This document shows positions 1 to 5,875 of a stretch of 5,924 bases of DNA, one piece after another. Under the pieces are notes generated by a model. That model worked only from the letters and a program-made list of their open reading frames with translations, was not told the DNA's origin and made no database searches. The DNA is taken from positions 1 through 5,924 of the forward strand of contig CANETR010000155.1 in assembly GCA_947441325.1 (NCBI GenBank), read 5' to 3'. Origin of the DNA: Saprospiraceae bacterium (GTDB lineage Bacteria > Bacteroidota > Bacteroidia > Chitinophagales > Saprospiraceae). Numbering within the stretch: position 1 is the first letter of the stretch; the number at the start of each line of letters is the position of its first letter. Position numbers and translations under genes: made by a program.

Positions 1-631
1 CAGGTGTAAGATAAGGCGCATCGGTTTCAAGTACCAGCCATTCGAGGGGAATATCTTTCACAATCTCGTCCAAACCAGATTTTTTGTAAGTCAACACGCC
101 TCCTATTCCCATCCAAAAACCAAGTTCAATTATTTGCTTTGCCTGTTCCAATGTTCCACCGAAACAGTGAAAAATGCCTCGCAGCCTGTCGTCCTTTTTT
201 TCTTCTCTGACAATCTGAATCAAGTCGTCTAATGATTCCCGGGCATGAATGATGATTGGAATATCCAAATCTATAGCCCAACGGCATTGAATACGGAAGG
301 CATCTTTCTGTTCTTCTATAAACTCTTTACTCCAGTAATAATCGAGGCCAATCTCCCCTACTGCGACAAATTTTCGGGCAAATAGGTGTTGTTCAATTTC
401 GGCCAAAACAGTTTTATAATCTGCTTCTACGGAACAGGGATGCAAGCCCATCATGGCAAAACATTGCTTGGGGTATTTTGCTTCAAGTTCCAGCATTCTG
501 GGAATAGATTCCAAATCAACATTTGGCAAATAAAATTTTTCAACTCCCTGCGAGATTGCTCTGGCAATCATTGCATCGCGGTCAAAATCGAATTCTTTGG
601 CGTATATATGGGTGTGGGTATCAACTAACAT
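1..631 (-). CDS. TatD-family metal-dependent hydrolase (3' end outside window)
   Basis: Reading from the ATG at 631-629 gives 210 codons that stay open to the left edge. TatD proteins are usually about 255-265 residues, so roughly the last 45-55 are missing. The metal-site residues of the family are all visible: H6 and H8 in DTHTH, E93 in VGEIGLDYYW, H129 in IIIHARES, H155 in FHCFGG, and D204 in LETDAPYLTP. Family members are TIM-barrel, metal-dependent cytoplasmic hydrolases, with DNase or exonuclease activity shown for E. coli TatD and some relatives; the substrate here cannot be read from sequence. The ATG is chosen because the family begins almost immediately with the DTHTH motif. The gene lies 53 bases after the flippase-like gene on the same strand, with an AGAC-rich repeat in the gap. 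I see no clear promoter of its own, so read-through from upstream is possible. The family assignment is secure. Confidence 0.95.
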   Translation of the reverse strand, partial: MLVDTHTHIYAKEFDFDRDAMIARAISQGVEKFYLPNVDLESIPRMLELEAKYPKQCFAMMGLHPCSVEADYKTVLAEIEQHLFARKFVAVGEIGLDYYWSKEFIEEQKDAFRIQCRWAIDLDIPIIIHARESLDDLIQIVREEKKDDRLRGIFHCFGGTLEQAKQIIELGFWMGIGGVLTYKKSGLDEIVKDIPLEWLVLETDAPYLTP

Positions 632-640
632 AATTTTATA

Positions 641-678
641 AGACTAAGAGACTAGTAGACGACAGACTTTAGATTTTA
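641..678 (+). repeat. AGAC-rich intergenic repeat, copy 1
   Basis: The short gap between the flippase-like stop and the TatD start is filled by AGAC words spaced 7-8 bases apart (AGACTAAG, AGACTAGT, AGACGAC, AGACTTT). It resembles the minus-strand sequence at 3462-3423, the two sharing the core AGACG[A/G]CAGACTT. It is therefore probably one copy of a dispersed intergenic element. The function is unknown. Confidence 0.55.
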
Positions 679-684
679 ATCATT

Positions 685-1818
685 TCAAACTGCTGATTTC
701 CGATTTAAAATCGGAAGCAATATGTAAGCGAGCAAACCGAATAAAACATTACAAACCAGATTGACTGTAAAGAAAATAATGTTTGAAAATGCGAATGCAT
801 CTGCTTTCCCTACACCATATATTACAAGTGCAGCCGTAACTGCAAGCTGATAGGTTCCCATTCCGCCAGGTGATGGCACCAATACTCCAAAAGACCCAAA
901 TACGAAACAAAGCAAGGCAGCCATAAAACCTAAATGTGCGGTTGCTTCAAATGCAAAAAAGCAGAAAAAGGTCATGAGAAAATACATGAACCAAATTACA
1001 AAGGTATGAAAGATAAACTGCAACAAATCGCCCCGACGCAGGGAGAAAACCGTTTTTATGCCTTCCCAAAAGTTGAAAACCATTGACTCAACTTTTTTAT
1101 AAATGGCCAGTTTTCTTAATCTTTCACGTAATAGATAGATCATTAAAAGGCCAAATAATCCCATAACAAAAAGGCCAAGCAATATCCAAATTATGGGCAA
1201 AGAACTAGCTGAGGCTGTTTCGGGTATCGGGAGATTACATTTTGGCGGCTCAGCCGATTTACCACTTAAAAAATTATAAATATTCTGAAATTGAAGCAGC
1301 AATGAAATGCCTACAACTAGCAGCAGCATTAGCATATCCATAATTCGGTCTGTTACAACCGTACCAATAGTTTTATCCAATGGCAATTTTTCATACTGCG
1401 CCATAGTAGCGGGGCGTACAAACTCACCAGCCCTTGGCAAAGCTAAATTTACCAGATAGCCGATCATTATTGTCAGGAAAGAATTATACCATTTTGGCTT
1501 GTATTTTCCAGCTCCATCAAGTTGTCTGATTAGTAAATTCCACCGAAGGGCACGACTTAAGTTGCTGACCATAAAAGCCAGACAGACCAATCCGAGCCAT
1601 AAATAGTTTGTCGAGGCAAAATCCTTGAATAGCTTGTTTATCAAGAAGGTTTCGGTGCACTTCCCTTCACAGTCATACTGCGTTTTAAAGGCACATTCTT
1701 TCTGAAAAGCTGCTTCCTGATTTAGATACACAAAATATAAAATGCCAATTCCCACCCCTAAAAAGAGCAGGAATTTGAACAAGGATATTATTGTATTTTT
1801 GGTTTTGTTTTCGGACAC
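685..1818 (-). CDS. Flippase-like / LPG-synthase-TM-domain integral membrane protein
   Basis: This 377-residue protein has about eight hydrophobic segments, near residues 10-32, 72-89, 112-128, 161-178, 207-230, 266-290, 297-316 and 343-371. The conserved blocks LSRALRWN (87-94), GYLVNLALPRAGEFVRP (120-136) and VPSPGGMGTYQ (314-324) fit the YbhN/UPF0104 family, which shares the membrane domain of lysylphosphatidylglycerol synthase MprF. There is no C-terminal aminoacyl-transferase domain, so lipid aminoacylation is not expected; a lipid-handling or flippase role is a family-level guess. Translation starts at a GTG (1818-1816) because the preceding in-frame codon is TAA and the next in-frame ATG is at residue 83. 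It follows panD by 12 bases, which suggests one operon. Odd points are a cysteine-containing loop after the first segment (C42, C50, C54) and another between segments four and five (C194). Confidence 0.9.
   Translation of the reverse strand: MSENKTKNTIISLFKFLLFLGVGIGILYFVYLNQEAAFQKECAFKTQYDCEGKCTETFLINKLFKDFASTNYLWLGLVCLAFMVSNLSRALRWNLLIRQLDGAGKYKPKWYNSFLTIMIGYLVNLALPRAGEFVRPATMAQYEKLPLDKTIGTVVTDRIMDMLMLLLVVGISLLLQFQNIYNFLSGKSAEPPKCNLPIPETASASSLPIIWILLGLFVMGLFGLLMIYLLRERLRKLAIYKKVESMVFNFWEGIKTVFSLRRGDLLQFIFHTFVIWFMYFLMTFFCFFAFEATAHLGFMAALLCFVFGSFGVLVPSPGGMGTYQLAVTAALVIYGVGKADAFAFSNIIFFTVNLVCNVLFGLLAYILLPILNRKSAV
698..716 (-). other. Inverted repeat at the 3' end of the flippase-like gene
   Basis: TTCCGATTT and its exact complement AAATCGGAA flank a single A, giving a stem of about seven base pairs with a five-base loop. 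It covers the last sense codons (LNRKSA region) and ends 11 bases before the TGA stop. No U-run follows on the minus strand, so it is not a convincing intrinsic terminator. It may stabilise the mRNA end or be chance. Confidence 0.3.
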
Positions 1819-1830
1819 TTAAGGTTCAAT

Positions 1831-2184
1831 TTAGGGATTCAGTATCCTGTTTTTTTCATCAACCAGTATAGTTACAGGTTTGAAATGCTTGGCTTCCTCA
1901 TAATCCAAATAGGCATAGGAAATAATGATACAAATATCGCCAAGCTGTACTTTGCGCGCAGCTGCACCATTCAGACAAATAACGCCTGAATTGCGTTCCC
2001 CTCTTATTACATAGGTTTCGAAACGTTCACCGTTATTGTTATTCACAATTTGTACTCTTTCGCCTTCCAGCAGATTTCCTGCCTCCATCAGTGCCTCATC
2101 TATCGTAATACTGCCCATATAGTTAAGGTCGGCCTGTGTAACCGTTACCCTGTGCAGCTTTGATTTGAACATATGTACCAGCAT
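1831..2184 (-). CDS. panD: Aspartate 1-decarboxylase (pyruvoyl enzyme)
   Basis: PanD converts L-aspartate to beta-alanine and CO2 in the cytoplasm, supplying pantothenate and CoA synthesis. The proenzyme cleaves itself between Gly24 and Ser25, and the serine becomes the pyruvoyl group. With the ATG at 2184 the protein is 117 residues and lines up without gaps with the E. coli enzyme through the core: K9, H11, Y22, G24-S25, R54, T57, Y58 and N72-G73-A74-A75 all fall at the same numbers. A TTG 36 bases upstream would add 12 residues, but it lies inside a promoter-like TATCTTTG box, so the ATG is preferred. The flippase-like gene follows after 12 bases and is probably co-transcribed. No panB, panC or panE is in the window. 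The assignment is essentially certain. Confidence 0.98.
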   Translation of the reverse strand: MLVHMFKSKLHRVTVTQADLNYMGSITIDEALMEAGNLLEGERVQIVNNNNGERFETYVIRGERNSGVICLNGAAARKVQLGDICIIISYAYLDYEEAKHFKPVTILVDEKNRILNP

Positions 2185-2217
2185 ATAATATTGACTGTTT
2201 TTTATAAAATATTGGGG

Positions 2218-2225
2218 CAAAGATA
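2218..2225 (-). promoter_or_regulatory. Candidate Bacteroidota -7 box for panD
   Basis: The minus strand reads TATCTTTG, an exact match to the TAnnTTTG consensus. Its last base is 33 bases before the panD ATG, so transcription would begin roughly 25-28 bases upstream of the start codon. There is no good TTTG -33 partner at the expected 19-21 base spacing, so the promoter is plausible rather than proven. Confidence 0.5.
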
Positions 2226-2280
2226 ATAAAAGAACTAAAACCTATTGTATTTCCTGCAAATTACAATCTTAGCCCTAATC

Positions 2281-2298
2281 ATTCACACTAAAGTGAAT
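2281..2298 (-). other. Short inverted repeat downstream of mtnD
   Basis: ATTCAC and GTGAAT flank a six-base loop, about 30-50 bases past the mtnD stop in the mtnD-panD gap. It could contribute to ending the mtnD transcript, but the stem is only six pairs, AT-rich, and has no U-run after it on the minus strand. It could equally be a weak operator or chance. Confidence 0.2.
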
Positions 2299-2329
2299 TT
2301 AAAATAAATCGAATTGGACTTTTATAATT

Positions 2330-2857
2330 TTACAAAAATGCCTGTTCTACTTTTGAACCGGTATAATGAGGCACCCAACCACTTTGGTCAATAAAAATTC
2401 TAATCGTTTTAACAAAGGGATTATGCTCACCTGCATCGAACCAATGCTTAGTATTAGCTGGAACAGAAATAAGATCGCCTGCCTGTAAAAGCACATTAAA
2501 AACGGGGGTTTTTCCATCCTCAAGATTAAACCAAAAATGTCCCTGGCCGTCGACAAAAAAGCGCACCTCATCTTCGGTATGCGTGTGTTCGCTTAGGAAT
2601 TTAGCACGAACAGCTTCGTAATTAGGCGTTTGGGCATTGATGTTGATCACATCGGCTACCAGATAGCCATTTTTGTTCATATAAGGATTCAAAACATGCT
2701 CGTATGCCTTCAAAATTGTATCCTGATCGGCATCTTCTGAGAATTCAACAGCTGCTTCCCACTGATCGAAATAAACACCACGTTCATTAAGGAAGGTTCT
2801 GATTTCATTTGCATCGGAGATGCTATGGTTTTGCGATGGAATTGATAAGATAGCCAT
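2330..2857 (-). CDS. mtnD: Acireductone dioxygenase (ARD), methionine salvage
   Basis: ARD is a cupin metalloenzyme that oxidises the acireductone of the methionine salvage pathway. In the family, the Fe form gives formate and the 2-keto acid precursor of methionine, while the Ni form gives CO, formate and methylthiopropionate. The 175-residue length is typical. The metal ligands are visible as H91, H93 and E97 in EHTHTEDEVRFFVDG, and H138 in PANTKHWFD; GDLISVPANTKHWFD is the second cupin motif. The MAILSIP N-terminus and the ATG at 2857 fit the family. Other pathway genes (mtnA, mtnB, mtnC, mtnK) are absent from the window, so mtnD appears detached here. An unusual 8-bp tandem repeat ends five bases before the start codon, and no recognisable promoter or Shine-Dalgarno is visible. 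Metal preference cannot be told from sequence. Confidence 0.96.
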   Translation of the reverse strand: MAILSIPSQNHSISDANEIRTFLNERGVYFDQWEAAVEFSEDADQDTILKAYEHVLNPYMNKNGYLVADVININAQTPNYEAVRAKFLSEHTHTEDEVRFFVDGQGHFWFNLEDGKTPVFNVLLQAGDLISVPANTKHWFDAGEHNPFVKTIRIFIDQSGWVPHYTGSKVEQAFL

Positions 2858-2862
2858 ATTTT

Positions 2863-2894
2863 TTAATTTGATAATTTGATAATTTGATAATTTG
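2863..2894 (-). repeat. 8-bp tandem repeat (CAAATTAT) at the mtnD start
   Basis: On the minus strand three exact copies of CAAATTAT are followed by a fourth variant, CAAATTAA, and then five bases and the mtnD ATG. Degenerate continuation (CAAATTT, CAATTTC) extends upstream to about 2915, and a 7-bp doublet AGTATTA lies at 2921-2934. The array occupies the position where a ribosome binding site would be. Copy-number change could alter mtnD initiation; this is inference. Confidence 0.7.
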
Positions 2895-2963
2895 AAATTT
2901 GGAAATTGGAAATTGAATCAAGTATTAAGTATTAAGAACTTTATTTTGAAGGTTTGGAACCGA

Positions 2964-2981
2964 TCTCGTTGTTAAACGAGA
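2964..2981 (-). other. Hairpin in the DUF4286-mtnD spacer
   Basis: TCTCGTT pairs perfectly with AACGAGA around a four-base loop. It is followed on the plus strand by the 8-bp palindrome AGAGCTCT (2981-2988). It lies about 80-100 bases after the DUF4286 stop and 107 bases before the mtnD start. No U-run follows on the minus strand, so neither a terminator nor a leader structure can be claimed firmly. The rest of this 202-base spacer is AT-rich with no other clear signal. Confidence 0.3.
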
Positions 2982-3059
2982 GAGCTCTATAAATTTGAAG
3001 GTAAATTTATTTGTGAGTTTCTTCTGATTTCTGTTTTCAGATTTCTAACTTCTTAATTT

Positions 3060-3362
3060 TTAAATCACTTCCAGCAAGGTTCTGAATGCCACAAACTTAT
3101 CCTTGTATCTTTCACCATGTGCTTTTTGCAGATAAGGCGCATGCAATCCCATGTACTTTTGCATAGTTGCCATGTCGGCACAAGTGTATTGAAATGCATA
3201 GGAAATGCCGTCGCTTTCATCCTGCAGCAATACTTTGGCTATTCGGTTATCGAGAAAAAGGCCAGTAGCCATTACCTCGGGTAGGTGCACCTCCTGCATC
3301 CATTGCAGCCACTCATCGTGGACATCGAGGTCAATTTTTACGGTTACGTTGTAGAGTATCAT
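3060..3362 (-). CDS. DUF4286 family protein, function unknown
   Basis: This 100-residue soluble protein matches, by eye, the DUF4286 family common in Bacteroidota. Features are the opening MILYNVTVKIDLDVHDEWLQWM, the block HLPEVMATGLF (26-36), the central strand YAFQYTCADMATMQKYM (55-71) and the closing KFVAFRTLLEV (89-99). The layout of alternating strands and helices and the small size suggest a ferredoxin-like or dimeric alpha/beta-barrel fold; this is inference. There is no signal peptide or membrane segment. The ATG at 3362 fits the family start. The gene follows the ABC-F gene by 98 bases on the same strand, and the gap is packed with AGACTT repeats and shows no standard promoter box, so co-transcription with the ABC-F gene is possible. 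No biochemical role is known to me. Confidence 0.88.
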   Translation of the reverse strand: MILYNVTVKIDLDVHDEWLQWMQEVHLPEVMATGLFLDNRIAKVLLQDESDGISYAFQYTCADMATMQKYMGLHAPYLQKAHGERYKDKFVAFRTLLEVI

Positions 3363-3367
3363 AATTT

Positions 3368-3412
3368 AGACTTTTAGACTTGAGACTTTTAGACTTGAGA
3401 CTTTTGGACTTG
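3368..3412 (+). repeat. 15-bp tandem repeat, three copies
   Basis: The unit AGACTTTTAGACTTG occurs three times back to back (3368-3382, 3383-3397, 3398-3412). The first two copies are identical and the third has a single A-to-G change. The array starts six bases upstream of the DUF4286 start codon, in the gap after the ABC-F gene. It is followed by an inverted AAGTCTTCAAGTCT arm at 3427-3440, which can pair with the array except for one bulged base. Confidence 0.85.
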
Positions 3413-3422
3413 AGAAATATGA

Positions 3423-3462
3423 TAATAAGTCTTCAAGTCTGCCGTCTCTAAATCTGTAGTCT
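3423..3462 (-). repeat. AGAC-rich intergenic repeat, copy 2 (inverted relative to copy 1)
   Basis: On the minus strand this element starts at the last two bases of the ABC-F stop codon TAG. It carries AGACTACAGA, then AGACGGCAGACTTGAAGACTT. The core AGACGGCAGACTT differs by one base from the plus-strand core at 657-669. It also provides the arm that can pair with the 15-bp repeats at 3368-3412, so the ABC-F transcript end may fold into a hairpin. A terminator role is possible but there is no U-tract. Confidence 0.5.
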
Positions 3463-5395
3463 ATGAATATTTCTCCAGCTCCATTTCAGCTTCCTCCCAC
3501 TCTTCCATCGCCAGCTCCAGTTCTTTTTTATTTGATTCGTAATCTTTTAACGCTTTATTGTACTCGGCTGTTCCAAATTTTTCGGTAACACCCATGATTA
3601 GTTCCAATTTGGATTGTTCTTCTTCGATGCGTTTGATTTTCTTTTCAGCATTTTGAATATTCTTCCTGATGCGTTTGACCTGTTCCTGATTTTCATCCGA
3701 ATTGGAATCTGGCTTCGCATGATGCTCTTTATTAACCAGCATATTATTGAGGGCTGATTTACCCAAACTCACATCGCGCAGAGAACCATATTGACGTTTT
3801 TCGAGGAAGTACTGTAAGTCACCCAGGTAAGTAACCAGTCTTTTATTGGTAAATTCAATCACCTTGTCTGTCATACCATCAAGAAAATCACGGTCGTGCG
3901 AAACAACAATTAGCGTTCCGTCAAATTCAAACAGTGCCTGTTTCAGAATTGCCTTAGAGAGCATATCCAAGTGATTGGTAGGTTCGTCCATTACAAGCAG
4001 ATTGATTGGGTGCAGCAGCATACATGCCATTGCAAGGCGGGCACGTTCTCCTCCCGACAGGACCGAAACTTTCTTGTCAACATCTTCTCCGCGGAAAAGA
4101 AAGGACCCCAGGATATTACGCAGTTTTGGTCTTAGCTCGAAGGGGGAGTTTTTCTCCATAGTTTCAAGTACCGTGATCTTTGGATCGAGCGCCTCTGCCT
4201 GATTCTGTGCATAATAGCCCAAAAAGACATTGTGCCCAAGTTCAACAATACCGTTCGAAGGCTGAATATCGCCTACAATCAATTTAATGAGTGTAGATTT
4301 ACCCTCGCCGTTTTTACCCATAAAAGCGATACGCTCGCCTCTGATTACCTGAAAATCAATGTTATCCAAAATGGTACTGTCGCCATACTTTTTAGTCATA
4401 TCCTTCACATTTACAGCCACCTCGCCTGAGCGCGGAGAAGGCGGAAACTCGAAACGCATGCGACTGCTGTCAGTAGTTTCCATTTCGATACGTTCCATAC
4501 GATCCAGCTCCTTAATAAGTGACTGTGCCATCTTGGCTTTGCTGGCTTTTGCTCTGAATTTATCGACAAGCGCTTCTTTTCGGGCAATTTCTTTCTGCTG
4601 ACTGTCGAAACTACTTTGCAGCTGAGCCTGACGTTCGGCACGTAGTTCGAGATATTTTGAATAATTGGCCTTGTAATCGTGTACCTTGCCCAATTCAATC
4701 TCAATGGTACGTTTAGTTACATTATCCAAAAAGGTTTTATCGTGCGATATTACAACTACCGCTCCCTCATAAGGCTGTAAAAAGTTTTCGAGCCAGATGA
4801 TAGATTCAATATCCAGGTGATTGGTAGGCTCATCGAGCAACAATAATTTTGGACGTTTCAAAAGCATTTTGGCCAATTCTATCCTCATTTGCCATCCTCC
4901 AGAGAACTCTGTTGTCTGTCTGCCGAAATCTGTAACTTTAAAACCAAGTCCCATCAGAATTTTCTCACATTCTACCCGCATCGCATCTCCACCAATATCG
5001 GCAAGTTTATCGTTCAGCTCGGTCATTTCATGAATAAGATCCATGTATCCATCACTTTCATAATCAGTGCGCTCCGAAAGCTCTGCCTCTACTTCTGCCA
5101 ATCTCTTTTCTGCTTCCAATACCTCGTCAAAGGCCGACATTGCTTCTTCCAAAACAGTTTTGCCCTGGGGCAAAAACATATCCTGATGCAAAAATCCAAT
5201 GGTTGTGTTGCTCGGATAGGCAATGTTACCCTCGGTAGGAGTTGACTGTCCTGAGATAATTTTTAATAGTGTCGATTTACCCGCGCCATTTCTTCCCGTG
5301 AGACCGACTCTGTCTTTTTCCTGAATGGTAAATGAAACACGGTCGAGGACTCTGCGATCGCCGTACTGAACATAAATATTGTTAATATTGATCAT
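3461..5395 (-). CDS. ABC-F family ATPase (YheS/Uup/YdiF-like translation factor)
   Basis: This 644-residue soluble protein has two ABC ATPase domains and no membrane segments. Domain 1 has Walker A GRNGAGKST (34-42), signature SGGWQ (165-169), Walker B with LLLLDEPTNHLD (184-195) and switch H218. Domain 2 has GKNGEGKST (360-368), SGGER (447-451), LLVMDEPTNHLD (466-477) and H500. An acidic arm-like insertion spans about 82-140. The charged interdomain linker (about 243-318), with KASKAKMAQSLIKELDR, is the P-site tRNA-interaction type. A C-terminal coiled coil runs from about 572 to 642. Relatives bind the ribosomal E site and act on stalled or slow translation. The ATG at 5395 is chosen because the ABC-F core starts there and a promoter box overlaps the alternative upstream TTG. 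The exact subfamily is uncertain, and nothing specifically suggests antibiotic resistance. Confidence 0.95.
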   Translation of the reverse strand: MININNIYVQYGDRRVLDRVSFTIQEKDRVGLTGRNGAGKSTLLKIISGQSTPTEGNIAYPSNTTIGFLHQDMFLPQGKTVLEEAMSAFDEVLEAEKRLAEVEAELSERTDYESDGYMDLIHEMTELNDKLADIGGDAMRVECEKILMGLGFKVTDFGRQTTEFSGGWQMRIELAKMLLKRPKLLLLDEPTNHLDIESIIWLENFLQPYEGAVVVISHDKTFLDNVTKRTIEIELGKVHDYKANYSKYLELRAERQAQLQSSFDSQQKEIARKEALVDKFRAKASKAKMAQSLIKELDRMERIEMETTDSSRMRFEFPPSPRSGEVAVNVKDMTKKYGDSTILDNIDFQVIRGERIAFMGKNGEGKSTLIKLIVGDIQPSNGIVELGHNVFLGYYAQNQAEALDPKITVLETMEKNSPFELRPKLRNILGSFLFRGEDVDKKVSVLSGGERARLAMACMLLHPINLLVMDEPTNHLDMLSKAILKQALFEFDGTLIVVSHDRDFLDGMTDKVIEFTNKRLVTYLGDLQYFLEKRQYGSLRDVSLGKSALNNMLVNKEHHAKPDSNSDENQEQVKRIRKNIQNAEKKIKRIEEEQSKLELIMGVTEKFGTAEYNKALKDYESNKKELELAMEEWEEAEMELEKYS

Positions 5396-5414
5396 GAACT
5401 GTTTTGGTTTTCCG

Positions 5415-5446
5415 CAAAAGTACAAAATAATCGATAGAATTTCAAA
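5415..5446 (-). promoter_or_regulatory. Bacteroidota-type promoter of the ABC-F gene
   Basis: The minus strand carries TTTG (5446-5443), a 20-base spacer, then TACTTTTG (5422-5415). This is an exact match to the TTTG-N19-21-TAnnTTTG arrangement known from Bacteroides. Transcription would start near 5408-5410, giving a leader of about 13 bases to the ATG at 5395. This excludes the in-frame TTG at 5425, which lies partly inside the -7 box. Confidence 0.75.
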
Positions 5447-5560
5447 TTAAGCCTCGATTCCTTAAAATTACGCTTGTGAATTTAATGCAATGAGCCGATA
5501 GAACAAAGCTTGTATTTAGCCACTAATCAATAAGTTTTTATGAATATTTTTGACATCTGA

Positions 5561-5590
5561 CTTGCAAAATGATTTTTTTTCCTAAATTCG
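5561..5590 (+). promoter_or_regulatory. Candidate promoter of the small-protein gene
   Basis: CTTG (5561-5564), an 18-base spacer with a T-run, and TAAATTCG (5583-5590) resemble the Bacteroidota promoter, with one mismatch in the -7 box and a slightly short spacer. Transcription would begin near 5595-5598, about 40 bases before the ATG at 5637. The rest of the 241-base divergent spacer is AT-rich with no other clear signal. Confidence 0.4.
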
Positions 5591-5636
5591 CAAGGTACTG
5601 TAGTAATAATGACCCTAATAGAACATCTGACATTGT

Positions 5637-5825
5637 ATGAATAACGAAAAAATAGGCTTGGAACTGAGTGTAGAAGAAGTTAATCTTATTCTAAAAGCAT
5701 TAGGAAATATGCCTTTTAATCAAGTTTATGAGCTCATTGGCATCATTCATCAGCAAGCAAACAGTCAGTTGTTTGATATAGATTCAAAAGAAGTCGCTAA
5801 CGAACTTCAATTAAAAAATGAATAA
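5637..5825 (+). CDS. Conserved-looking 62-residue small protein, function unknown
   Basis: The protein is short, soluble and probably helical. Its core, LELSVEEVNLILKALG followed by NMPFNQVYELIGIIHQQAN, has the pattern L-x-L-S-x-E-E-x-N-x-I-L-x-A-L-G-x-x-P-[FY]-x-x-V-x-x-L-I-x-x-I. I recall this pattern from small uncharacterised proteins in many bacteria, but cannot check it here. The hydrophobic spacing fits two amphipathic helices joined by the GNMPF turn, and the last 15 residues are polar. It is transcribed divergently from the ABC-F gene, with a candidate promoter about 47 bases upstream of the start codon. No Shine-Dalgarno is obvious, which is normal in this phylum. The protein-like composition argues that it is real. 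No function can be assigned. Confidence 0.75.
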   Translation: MNNEKIGLELSVEEVNLILKALGNMPFNQVYELIGIIHQQANSQLFDIDSKEVANELQLKNE

Positions 5826-5875
5826 TTAACAAAAAACAGTACAAACGTTTTCGAAACCCGCCTCCCTGAACTCCT

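Noticed and set aside
386..628. Plus-strand open frame of 80 codons
   Set aside because: It is antisense to the TatD gene, whose protein has every expected metal ligand; the plus-strand translation resembles no known family.
685..1818. MprF lysylphosphatidylglycerol synthase
   Set aside because: Only the membrane domain is present; at 377 residues there is no aminoacyl-transferase domain.
2347..2571. Minus-strand 74-codon frame inside mtnD
   Set aside because: It is a shifted frame of the mtnD coding sequence, which is complete and carries the metal ligands.
3368..3440. CRISPR array
   Set aside because: The units are 15 bases, directly adjacent with no spacers, and no cas genes are near.
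3975..5245. Several plus-strand open frames and one minus-strand frame (4411-4704) inside the ABC-F gene
   Set aside because: They overlap a full-length ABC-F reading frame with all motifs intact and have low-complexity, serine-rich or otherwise unlikely translations.
3461..5395. Antibiotic-resistance ABC-F protein
   Set aside because: The linker, C-terminal coiled coil and overall layout fit the housekeeping YheS/Uup/YdiF-like group, and no resistance context is present.
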